Positions 12,894 to 25,300 of a stretch of DNA of 64,000 nt are shown here, piece by piece. The stretch's first letter is position 1. The number at the start of each line of letters is the position of its first letter. Both the position numbers and the translations under genes were made by a program. The stretch is from Microvelia longipes (lineage: Eukaryota > Arthropoda > Insecta > Hemiptera > Veliidae), in assembly GCA_018340805.1 (NCBI GenBank), contig JACMZG010001913.1:26286099-26350098 (forward strand), in the 5' to 3' direction. The notes under the pieces are model-generated. The model searched no databases. It was not told the origin of the DNA and was given only the letters and a program-made list of their open reading frames with translations.

Positions 12894-13310
12894 TTAAATT
12901 TTAGTTTCCCATAAGAGGATATGGGCAGGACTAGGAATACTCTTGTAGCAGCATTGCTGGTAGTTGGTGTAGCCTTTACCTCCGGTCAGTGTCAGTAGGG
13001 TGTTCTGTGGGGGTGGGTCCCGCGGAGTCATTAAGCGTCCGTACAGTCCGTAGACATCCTGGTTAGCGTTGTTTGCGTTGGCTGGAACTAGAGGTAATAG
13101 TAGAGTTACCGGACCAGAGTGTGCATGATAGGATACAGTAATTTTACCCGTTAAAGTGGGAACACCGCCAAGACGAGGTAGAGGTAGTGTTAGTACAGCA
13201 CCACTCTGAGTTCCCGCCCACAGTAATCCTTTGCAAGCTAACAAAGAGCTTATATTGGAACCGATTGAATTGCCAGTCACTCTGTTAACTGCATTTGTAA
13301 CATTAATGTC
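12894..13310 (-). CDS. Arhgef17: RhoGEF exon 17 (last propeller blades and stop)
   Basis: The exon is 417 nt from acceptor ttgtttag| to the TAA at 12894-12896. It encodes [33 protein letters not shown], a proline-containing loop (TPRDPPPQN) and [10 protein letters not shown] ... HILLWETKI, the usual C-terminus of ARHGEF17/ARHGEF10-type propellers. Confidence 0.94.
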   Translation of the reverse strand, partial: DINVTNAVNRVTGNSIGSNISSLLACKGLLWAGTQSGAVLTLPLPRLGGVPTLTGKITVSYHAHSGPVTLLLPLVPANANNANQDVYGLYGRLMTPRDPPPQNTLLTLTGGKGYTNYQQCCYKSIPSPAHILLWETKI

Positions 13311-16300
13311 CTAAACAAAGTGAAATCAATTAACGATCAAATAAGAAAAAATATTTTATACAACACATATACCTGATCATTTTCTTCACACATTTATGAA
13401 GTTACTAAAAATTACATTGCAACTATATAAATAAATATAATGCAATTTTTATAGTTTTTGAAAGTTTGACGAGGTGGAACATTTCAGGCATGCCAACAAT
13501 AAATCCTTAGAAATGTTTTGAAAATATAGTCCTAGACAAGAAGTATTAATAATGATCCTAGGCTTTCATAAAAGGTCTTTTAAAAGGACTTTACCCTGAG
13601 TAAGTCAAATTGGTACTTTTATAGAAAAGGGACCCCCTCTAATCATACCTTAAATTCTACTGTAACAAACTGAGATTTGAGAATTTAAGGTAAAATACCT
13701 TTGTATTGCTTCCTTTAACAATATTTAGAGGAAGAATTCACTTAAAACTCACTTGAAATTATATAAAATTGACAAAATGTGTACATTGTGTTCTTTTTCT
13801 ATAATGTGCCCCTTATGTGACCTTTTATAGAATAAGGCCCCCTTCTATTTATATTAAAATAATATTGTCCCCACCCAAAACCCAAAATTTCCACATTCTG
13901 TCCCGTTAGAGATTAAATATTTCCAGGCAATTTAAATTTAATTAATATTGTTCCCACCTAAAACCCCTAATTCCACATTCTGTCCCGTTAGGGATTGAAT
14001 ATCTTTAGTTTTTCATGTTTACTTCAGTTTTGATTGGGGGCCCCTTTTTTATAATGTCACCCCATGGGAACTTTTATAAAATAAGGACCACCAAAAGGGG
14101 GTCCCTTTTTTATAAAAGTGCCGTCAAATTATGCAAGTTCATATTTACAACTAGTAATGATTAACTTTCCTGCTGTGAGTAGATAAGAACAATAGCCTAA
14201 TTACCTTAGAATTATAGCTTTAATAATGCAAATCTAAATACCTGTAAATGTTTAAAAGTTTCAATGTGATAAAGACAGAGTACGGATGAGTTCTCCAGGG
14301 CTAGCCACAGTCCACAACCACTCTGAGCCATGTGGCAGATCTTGCCCCCAGTGTGGTCTTCTGGCTGAAGCGTGTAGCTCTTCTGCAATAAATAAAGTTT
14401 TATTAAAGCTAAAGTAAAGTAAATTTTATTAAAGCTAAAGCAAAACAAACTATAATTTTTAAACAGGTAAAGTAAAATTTAGATACAGGGTACCTCACAA
14501 TCTTCTTCAAACAAATTGATCAAAATTTTAGAGGTACCATAGATATTGGGGATCTTATTACAGACCTGCTTTGATTGCACTGGAAAAATAAAAACAAGGT
14601 ATCAAGGCCTCTAGCTAAATAACTATTTCTAGTGATATTCCATGACGTAACCTATCCATGTCTTCCAATACTCTAACTGAAAAATATTTGCATGAAGTAT
14701 TGTTGCCTTACTTCATGTGCATAAAATTAAAACTGGACTTTAGAGATAATTCCATTTTCAAATCAAAATAAGTTTATCAGATTGTGCTTTACTTGGGTTT
14801 TTGCCTGTTAGCTGTATACACATTATATACTAGGATAAGTAGAAAGCCAACCTGTATTTGTCCTGTGAGTCCAGAGATAATATGGACAGTTCTGCCACAC
14901 GCTGCAAACAACTGGTGATTGACTGGTAGTAGAGCTGATATCGGCTCATCTCCTAAATTCAGTGTTTTACAGTCATCTGGTACAACAGTCCTGCACTCAT
15001 CTGTACACTCCGGACGGAAGGAATGAGCTCTCCCGCAATCGGAACATTCCTCGCAGTTACTATCATCTAGTGCTAAATTATCAAAGCAATCGCTGTCTCT
15101 ACAGCACTCTTCATTGGCTCGTTTACACTCTTCATAAGCTTTCCGAGGGTCAGGCTCGTAAACATTACCCGTAGGCTCGTAAACTTTGCGAGGATCACTA
15201 GGCTCATAAATTTTGCGTGGATCTGTTGGTTCGTAAACTTTAAGAGGATCACAACTCCCTTCAAATATCCTTCTCGGATCATTAGCTCTTTCATCGTATA
15301 TTTTATTTGGATCTCTTTCTTCAAACACTTTGCGGGGATCATTACTCCTTTCCTCATATATTTTGTGAGCATCACTGTTCCTATCCTCATAAACTTTGCG
15401 AGGATCATTAGGCCTTTCGTCGTATATTTTGCGTGGATCGTTGCTCCGCTCCTCGTATATTTTACGTGGATCATCATACCTCCTGGGTTCCTCGTACCTA
15501 CGATCCTCCTGTTTGCGGTCCCTGATAGACTGTACCACTCCGTTAGCCAATCCAACGAAAACCCGATTACAATGAGTTCTCAGGCTGACAATACTACTGC
15601 TGACATCAACCTCTTTAATCAGCTCAGGTCTCTCACAGTCACTAACTGAATACACAAGTAACCTGAACAAACACAACAAACTAACCTTTAATAAAAGTGG
15701 GCAATTAAAGAAATGAGGAACTCAAGCCCTATGGGCAAATAGCTGACTGATTTGAATAATATTAAATTAAATTTAAAAAAGTATAAAATAAGTATAAAGA
15801 AAAGCTCAATAAATAATTATTTATTTATTAAATTAAGAAACAGGAAGTGAATTGTGTAACTAGACTGTAAAGTGGCATTTTTGCAGCCAGAATTAGTTTA
15901 TTGAGAGGAGGTGGGTTGAAGGTACCTTATTGATTTCCAATGAAGCAGAAAAACATTATTTCAATGTAACATACATCATACACTTTTTATTTTGAATGCC
16001 AATCTTAAAATGTAAATCTAATGTTTTAAACATCATTAACCTTGTAAGGAAAATGAGCTATGGAGTTTCAAGTAATAAAATAAAACAGAGTCTCTCCACT
16101 AATGATATATATTTGACATAGCCAGCTTTCAATCTTAACAGATCATCATCATCAGTGCCGGCAAGCAACAAAGAATAGTCAGGAGACAGCAGTTACAGTT
16201 TTGTCTAGAGGTTTGTAGCTGAATCAAGTTTGTAGAGTCAGTTACAAACCTCTAGACAAAACTGTAACTGTTGTCTCCTGACTCTTTTCTTTGTTGCTCG

Positions 16301-19300
16301 TCGACACTGATGATGATCTGTTAAAATTGAAAGCTGGCTATGTCAAATATACATCATTAGTGGAGAGAGACTGTTTTATTTCATCATTAACCTTGTTAAA
16401 GATGTGCCTCAGGCAAAAGTACCTACTTATTTGCATTGAAAGACAAAGTAAATACCTTCTATACCAAGGCAAAAACCTTATTTTCTTCTTTTTTAGAAAA
16501 TAACAGTTAAGTAGATACTTAAGTTGCTGTTTTCAAATCAAATAGCATAACTCTAATAAATGTAATGGGGAGCTGATAATTTATTGTAATGAGGGGCAGT
16601 TTAAATAATTCTACAATTGCTTCCTTAAGAGAAGCATTGTAACAATAAAAAAATGTAAAACCCACTCATTTATCACAACTTGCAACACCTACAGATTCAA
16701 GCAATAAAAAAGAACTTGGTGACTGTATGTATGTTGGTATGAATGGATGTATGGGCACAACATATGCAAGTCCTGTGAGAGAAAGAACTCATTACATTTT
16801 GGGGAAAATCAAAATGTCAGCCATTCTAAAGATTAAAATTTTTCAGCAATACAACACTTTTGCTCAAAAATATCTCTAACACCACAAAGTAAGGTTGTTT
16901 CTCACCTGTTATCATTGGTTCCTATCCAGACAGTCTCAGTACTGGGTAAATGCTGCATAGTGGTCAGAATGTTAGTGCCCAAGTAAAGCTGAGTAATGGG
17001 TTTCAGACTGCTATCTACGACTTGAGCCACAGACACATAGCTAGCTTGTCCATCCCATGTACCCACCCAGAGATAGTTTGCCTTGTTACACGATGAAGTG
17101 AAGAAACAGCCACACTTAACCTGACAAGACATGGAGATAATGGTATAGATTACAAAATAATCCACAACAGTTAAAGGTATACAGTGGTTTGTTTTAGTTT
17201 GATTTTTACATTGCATTTTTGTATTTGTTTATTTTGGAAATAAATATTTTTTTTTATATTTAAATTGAATAATGTTTTGATTTTAAAACATTTTTAAACA
17301 ATTGTAATTCTCACACAATTATATAGATTATATACAGAGTGTTTTGTGAAAATCGCTAATATCAAACGATATATAATGGCAATGTCCGTAAATGCTGAGT
17401 CAATATAGTTCAGCATCATGGTTTATTTATATTATGACAGACATGTTATATTTAAATTAAGGTAGGTAATAGTTTTTGGTGCAGACTATATATATCATAA
17501 GTGATTGAGCCAACTGTTTTTTGGCCAGTCTTGCAATCATTCTAAATTCACTAATTGTTTTTTTTTAACAATTTAAGGTATAAAATTATCTAAAAAGATT
17601 ATGTTACTTTAACAATTTGCTAAATTTGGATTCACAAACTAAGTTCCAAACTTGATTTAGCTATTTATGGATTTGAATGATTTCTGCAAACTTGGCTGAT
17701 TGCAAACGAGTAATATTTATTTCTATGTTATTAACATGGGAATAAATCTCCCTCAAACTTAAGAAATGAACTAAAATACAACCTTCAGAACCTGCTAAAA
17801 AATGAGGAACACCAGCAACAACTAAAAGTGTTATGATAAGCTAGCAAAACAGCTTGGTGTTATGGTTGATTATGCAATGTCAACCATATTTATTTGAGCA
17901 AAATCTGACTTACTTCAGAGCTAGGTTGAGCTGTATAGACTGGGTGAGCGTTAACAAACAAAGGCATCCTGGTAATAGGTCGGCCATCTTGCTCCGACAT
18001 TTCCCAGGCTGGTGAATTATTTGGATCCAATCCTAATTTGGCAAGCCTTAGTTCTGAAAACAGAGAAACATTTATTAGTCATAAATGAGCGTCAAAAAAC
18101 TCTCTTGTGAAGTTTGAATTGTATTACTACTTATATATTACTCTGTTGTGGCAAGAAGTGCCCAACTACGTGGCCTATTTACCAGGCTTTGCCTTCCCAC
18201 CTTGATAAGGATTGTATATTTCCTTATCTATTATACTAATATACTATTGTATATATTTGGAAACATGAGTCAAATGGTAGATAGGGTACACATCCCATAG
18301 GACCTATCTCACCATCAAGCACAATACTCAATCTGACAAAGTTGTACTTACAAGAGAGAAACATAATATATTTATAAAAATACAATTATGGTGCTGCTTA
18401 GTTACAATAAGTTGCTATACACAGTGTATTGATCAATTAGAAAAAGAAAATAATTAAAACAAATAATAAAAAAAGACATTTAAAAGAATAGAATATAAAT
18501 CACCATTATACACATAAGTAAAAAAAAGAATTATTTAAAATAATAGATAAATAATAGATAAAATACGTAAAAAAACTAAAATAGATAAATAAAATAAGAA
18601 AGTAACTGTTTGATGATAATTAAAAATTCTGACGAATCTAAAATAATAGATTCAGCTATTCTTGTCAATTACTTACTAAAATACATCTCATAAATATAAA
18701 CTCTTGTTTTTTCTATACCCTGGTTTCACAGGTACAGACAGGTTCCTTTCTACAGATGGTATTAGAGAAAGTATTCATTGTGTTCAAATACAGTTTTGGC
18801 AGATTGGGTTTATTTGTATATTTTTATAATGCTAATTGTAAGAGCCTAATAAATGGGTTATTCTATTAATGGCAAGACTGATTACCTGTAATCCAATGTT
18901 TTCTGGTCTGAATGGAACTCATCTGGTAAGTGAGGACTTGTTCCTTGCCCCTGATATTGAGCTGGAGGCAGCACGAGTCTAACCAAGCCATCTGCTCGTC
19001 TTTCCTCTGTATCTGGCGCTGTATCGAATCCAGTAGGCTACGTGTCACTTCACTATTCAATTCCTGCAAAAAAACCGACCTTCAGTTAGCCAGAGCTTGA
19101 TAAGAAAATATAAAATAATTTATTTTGAAAATTGATATAAGTTCGAATAATTATAAGTATACCCTCTTTGTCAATCCTGTTAATATGCATTACTCTCTGT
19201 AGTTTTTGTAAGGAGACTAATTAAACTTCTGAGCTTATACTTGGCAACTGCAAGGTTTTAGCTTACCAGAGACCAGTGGTCTCCCACAAAGCCATAGAAT

Positions 19301-22300
19301 AGTTAGGAGACAAAACAAAACTTCATCTAAAAATTGTTCAATTTTATGAACTAATCTGACAGTATTTGATTACTACTACTGGTCACCAAAATATATATTT
19401 TAATTCACACTATTTGACCTTCTAAATGAATAATTTATATTAATAATCCTGTAAATTTACAGACTTCACTAAACATTTATTACAGATGAGAGAGATGAAG
19501 GGGTTACTGCCCCAGTGGTTCTTTGGAATAATACAACAAGTGCAGACTCCTCAATACTGTTATAATCTTAGCTAGTCCTCCCTTTATTGTTGTATCTCTG
19601 TAGGCAAAATTAATATGGCAGTACTGTAAGAATCTTATTGATAACTAGTCTTACTTGATAAGAGGCTTTGAGATTATGAGATAAATCATGGATCCTGCTG
19701 ATGATCTGATAGTCGTGCATCAAGTGACTCATCTCTATGCAGAGGCTGTCAGTGGCTTCACTGGAACTTGACGTAATGCTAGATGTCGAGGTAGGGGTCA
19801 GGAGGCGAGACATTGTGGGGCTGCAAACAGGCTCCACAACCTGAAATATCATTATGGGCTAAATTAGTAACTGCATTTCAAGAAATGTTTGATAATATAA
19901 AGAAAAAACTTTGTTATATTAGACCAAGAGCCAGTCCTAAAAATATGTAATTTTTACTCTTTCAAACTATTTTTACTTTCCCTCATTTATGGCATGGGTA
20001 TAAAGGGAAAGTATTGCATTTGCACTAAAAAAATCAGAATTTTACATTAATCGTCCATTTTAGAAGGTTTTAAGACCTCCTGAATACTTTTGACAATTTT
20101 TTCTGTCTGTCTGTCTGTATGTATGCGTGTCTGTTATCATCGCACATCCCAGTGTTTAGGCAAGGAAGTTGAAACTTGGTACAAATATCAATCTTTGTAC
20201 CTCAAAGATTGATATTTGTATACAATTATTCTTTATAATTATATTTGTATACAAAGTATCTTTGTAGCTCAGCTAGGTGTAGCTGAGCTTTCTGGAAAAT
20301 AATTTTTAAATGTCATTTACGACTCAAATTTAGCATGCATGTAGTCCTATATTAGAGCATCAATGTGTCAAGTTTCATCTCATTATCAGCATTAGCTTAT
20401 TTTTTATTAAATGACAAGTACACTTTACTAAAAAGTTGTGAAAAATCAAAAAATAATCTAATTGAGTTGAAGTTCCGGAGAGATGTGTCATTTCAATGCA
20501 GCTAGTGAGAGCTCAGTACTTGGATGGGGACCACTGGCAATAAAACATATGTTTTACAAGCAAAGCAAAGCCAAAATTATTTACCAGAAGTATTGCCAAC
20601 TTTGTTAAAAAATTGTAAGGTTGGAAGCCTTAGTTAAGACCACCAATGAATCAGCTGTCGCTTTATTAGTAGAGTTCTTTCTATGTATAGTATCATTCTA
20701 TGTCCTCTAAGAATATGAAAAGATGAAACTTACATGGATGTCAGTTATAGGGCAGTTCCACTTGTAGGTGAGTCTGGAAGGTTGAGCACCGGAGGGAAGG
20801 TGAAGTGTTGAGTCATTGTGACTCACACTAACACAGATGAGCTGATCGTTCAGCAATAACAGCCTTCTACTCTTGCATTTGCTGATCAGTCCACATTGGT
20901 TCACCTCCTGCAACAATAAAAAGAATAATATTAACATACGGTGTGTTTGCAGATGGGCTTACACCTTCAGTGTAAGCAGTGATTTTTCAAGAAAAATCAC
21001 TTTACTTAAACAGTTCTGCTTGTTTAGAAATGAACATTTATTGCAATGCAATTTTTCTACCATGAACCTTGTACCCAAAATGTATTTTTTTTTCAAAAAG
21101 GGGCCGAGAGAGAACTAGGTCTAATTTTGATAATTTGACAAAATGTTTTCCTTTATAAAAATGCCCCTTTTTAAGAGATATTGAAATGAGTGATTAAAAG
21201 TTTTGGAATAAATTATTTCCCCCTTGCCCCCATAATATTTGTTTCCTATTTAAGGTAATAGAAAAATATTATTATAATAGGAAACACGACTTAAATCAGT
21301 TGTCAGCGTGGAAAAAAATGCGAGGGAGCCAATCAAGTTAGTACTGGTAGTTAAATCACACCCTTCATTTCAAATCAGGCCAACCTTATTGGTTCTTCAA
21401 CACTATTTTCCTGTGCTGTGTACTGACTTTAGCTGTGTGTCATACCATAGTAATAAAATATATTAATACTTTATTGATTTTTTAACATAAAAACATTTTA
21501 TTTTTAATTTTGTCATTGTGAGTATTAAATCTGGTCGTTGACTTTTTTCTTGTAATGCCACCACAAAACAAATTTATTGCCCATATGTTTGATAGTTTTT
21601 TTCACACTCTTAAGGTAAATGAACCAAAGAAATAACTGTTTGGTTGGTAAGTTTCTCTCCCTACAACTGTTGCACATCAAGTGTAAATTAATCTAAAAAT
21701 AGCATCAAGATTTAAGAATTCATGTGTAAGAGTTCACTCCTAATGTGGAAGTGGAGGCGTCTTCAAGGATCTAAGTACTCATAGTGACATCATGAATCAT
21801 GATGTCATCACAATTCAGTGATGATACAGATTTTGTTCAGGATACAGAACTGAACAAAATAGTTCTACATCCTGAACCCACAATGGAAGTAAAACGTTGG
21901 ATTCATCATTGAAATTAATACAGAAGGTCTAAATCGTCATGAAAATAACCACAGAAGCCTGCATAATAGTTAAAAAATATCAGTGAAATAAATTTAGATA
22001 TTGCCCATTTTTCTCTAAACATGGTCCCTTATAAGGAGTAAAGAGAAATACATGACTGAAGACCAAACTGGTAATATTATAATTGCACTTACAAGCTGTG
22101 TGACATCATCAGTTCTCAGCAAAGTCTTATGATGATGAGCAGCATGAGGCAACTTAGCGCTCAGCATTCTCATGGTGAGTCTGAAAGCCTGGACCTGTTC
22201 AGACTCTCTCTTCCTCTCATTCAATTGTTCAGCTAATTGTTCTAACTGGCTCAGAGCAAGCTGTAACGACATTCTCTCAGGATGACCTTGATGTGTGTTG

Positions 22301-25300
22301 TTCAGCAAGTCCTGTAACAGGAATCATTTGTTTTATTTATTTCAGGATTACATTGTCGCAGATGACATCTGGAGCAGTGTCATCACTCCAGATGACATCG
22401 CTCCAGTAATAAATGTTGATTTTTAAAAAAAAATAACCTTAAAATAATATTAAAGTATGGCACATGGATAATCAGTTTACAGTGCGGGAAAATAGTGTTA
22501 AGCAACCAAGCCGTGTGTTGTATTATAAATCAAGCTTATTTATCTTAGCGAATTGATTTATTAACTGTTGGTTGTAATTGTCTTATTAAATTTTTTAGTA
22601 TCTTATTAAATTCATTGCTGTGATTTATATGAACATGGTTAACCTCTGCACTTTCCTGATTAGTTATTAATCTTTTAGAATAGTTTTCTTAATATGTGTC
22701 TGTAAAGTTATTCCTATAGTAAATAACTTAGATATAATTAAGGTTAAATTATTACTAAGAAAAACTAAGAACAATTTGACAAGATTATTAATGGCGTTGG
22801 TATACAAAATCTTATAGTGTGAACCAGAGCTATATTATTTGTCAATTTTGCATTAATATTTGCATCTTAGGTTTTTTGAGAGTATTATATGCCATATTAA
22901 TGTTTTTTTTAAATTAAATTTAGTTTAAGGGCACTGATTTTAGAGAACGTCTCTTTGTCAATTATCTTTATAGTTAAATTTGAATGAATTTAATTTTTCG
23001 TTTGTTTAACTGAGGTAAAAAAACTTACCTGTAAAAACAAGATGAACTGAGGAAATCTCTGAACTGGTTTCACCATCAAACCAAAGAATGACATTCTATC
23101 ATGTGAACCAACTTGTTTGGCCTGCAACATTACATCAGCACAGAACAAATTAGAAAGAAAATAAAAATCTAATAATAATAAATTATTATAATGCCTGTTT
23201 AGACCTTTTTTACTCATCAGGGATAGCCCCAGGGGGAACCATCTAAGGTGGTAGTGGTAACTGATACACTAAAACTGACTTCTTCACTAAGTGACATCAG
23301 AACTCTCTTACAGATTTTTTTCAGATCCTGAAATAATTGTATTTAAGTAAAGCTTAAAAAAGTTACAATAACAAGAAATATTATTTAAGTTCACCTTAAA
23401 GAACTGATTAAGGGCAGGTTTCTTGACGGTCTCACTCCGAGCTAAGTCCATGGCCAAGGAGAAATTATTGATAAAGTCACTATAAACGTCTAAAACAACA
23501 GCCTTAGAAAAGGAAGCTATGAACACATCTCCTATCCGCTGATCTCGGTCCCAGTTATTGACGGCTTCTGCCAGAGCAATCCTACACAAATATAATTATC
23601 ATCATTAGATAAGATAATAGGATTGATTTGATAACATATATAAGCAGAGTCCAGGAGCCAGATCTGAAAAATGTAACTATTGCACTGCTTTAAACCTTAA
23701 TATACCTTAAATGATGAAGAAAAACATAGTCTGCCTATCCAGAGTGGGCTCATTCATGATTGAGCATGCTCAAGTATTTTGGAAAATCGCAAAGATTTTA
23801 AGATTCTTGGAAAAATTGTTTGAAGAGGACATCTTTAAAACTGATAAAATGTCCAATAATTAGACTGATTATTTATCAAAATTGGATAACTACAGTCTAT
23901 CGTTTAGTTTAAAAATCCCCAAGGTCATAAGTATTTTGGAGATTGACCAATCAGAGAAGCCGCTGCCAACCTCTCACTTAAAAAGAGAAAAAAAATCCCT
24001 ACCACAATAACCGCTGTAGGAAAAAAACCTTCTTCCCGGCAATCATTCAATTTGTTTGTGGATCTTCTTTTGATTAGATCGTTTTGAAAACTACTTTAAA
24101 TATTAATCTTAAAATGATATTTTAAAATAAAACTACAGTAAAAAAATGTAAAAAAACATCACCAAGATAATACGGGTAAAATAACCTGATTTGTTTAGAT
24201 AGTTTTTTCCCATTCCCTTCTTGCAGGGATTTTTTTGCTTAAGAATCAGTAGTGTCTAAACTGACCTGTCAAGATTTTTAAATTAAACGATAGATTGTAG
24301 AACCAGTCATAGCATTTGACAAAACATAGAGAGTTTACAAAACGTAGAGAGTTTTTGAAAAAAGTTTGCTGACTTAGAAAAAAATCACCAATTATTTGGT
24401 GGTTTTCCCAATGCTGTGATTTTGACTGTAGTTATCCAATTTTTATTAATAAACACTCATTTTAATAAAAAATTTATCAGCTATAAAATATCACATCTAA
24501 AGATGACATTTTTCATTAAAATATTGTCGTTAAAGCAACTCTCACTACAAGATTGGGTTAAGCGACTCCCCAGCATGCCACTCCTGCCCGACAATAGACG
24601 AAACCGTAGAACACATCCTACTAGACTGCACAAAATACAAGACAGAACGGACAAAATTATATCAAGATGTCAAACTTCAAGATATCCAAGACAATACTGA
24701 AAAATCAAGACTCTGCTCTTCTCAAAATTAAAAATATAATAAATACACTCAAATTCGTAAATAAAATTAACTATTCCCCTTAGCCTCAAAAAAAAAAAAA
24801 ATCTAGAGACCAAACCTTAACAGTTAATCCCCAAACGTAAAAAATAATAACATAACCTTTACACCCAGGACCCGCGTGTCCGATCAACCTGATTGAGGTT
24901 TTTCTGTGGTTTCCCTCAATTTTACAGGCGAATGCCAGGTTGATCATTAAAAGTCAGTCCACAGACTGCATAGGCAACCTTTTTGAAACTCCTGCAAACT
25001 ACCTATACAATATAATCCTATTCAAAACACCACCAAAAATACCTTTGACATCCCCCAAAAAAAAAATAAATAAAAAATAAAAAAAATAAATAAAATACCC
25101 AACCAAAAATATAAAATTATCCTTGACCCAAACAAACCCCTCACACCCCAAAAAATAATCAAAATTTATACCACAAAAATAACAAATAATAAATAAAAAT
25201 AAAAGGCACAAATTACCCTAATCAATAAATATAATATGGCTCCGGTATACACAAATAAATATTGTATTACTTTTTTGCCAATAAAGAACTTGTTTAAAAA

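Larger units (their letters stand above)
16068..16386. mobile_element. Foldback element 2 (hammerhead-type family)
   Basis: Two arms of about 140 bp in inverted orientation. TAGAGGTTTGTA and TACAAACCTCTA lie near the centre, and the outer ends share ACTAATGATA(T)/ATCATTAGTG. Each arm carries a hammerhead-like motif reading outward. The element lies in the RhoGEF intron between exons 14 and 15. Confidence 0.85.

Noticed and set aside
14494..14565. A 72-nt phase-0 candidate exon between exons 15 and 16 ([15 protein letters not shown]...)
   Set aside because: It has AG and GT borders and no stop, but the propeller reads naturally without it and the sequence is not blade-like. It remains a remote alternative exon.
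15073..15649. Long frames overlapping RhoGEF exon 15 in other frames and on the plus strand
   Set aside because: They are shadows of the 33-bp coding repeat.
23219..23330. A possible extra RhoGEF exon after an acceptor at 23330 encoding [16 protein letters not shown]
   Set aside because: The frame runs into a SINE fragment and a stop without a good donor. Exon 7 joins exon 8 directly with the phase and DH-domain sequence expected.
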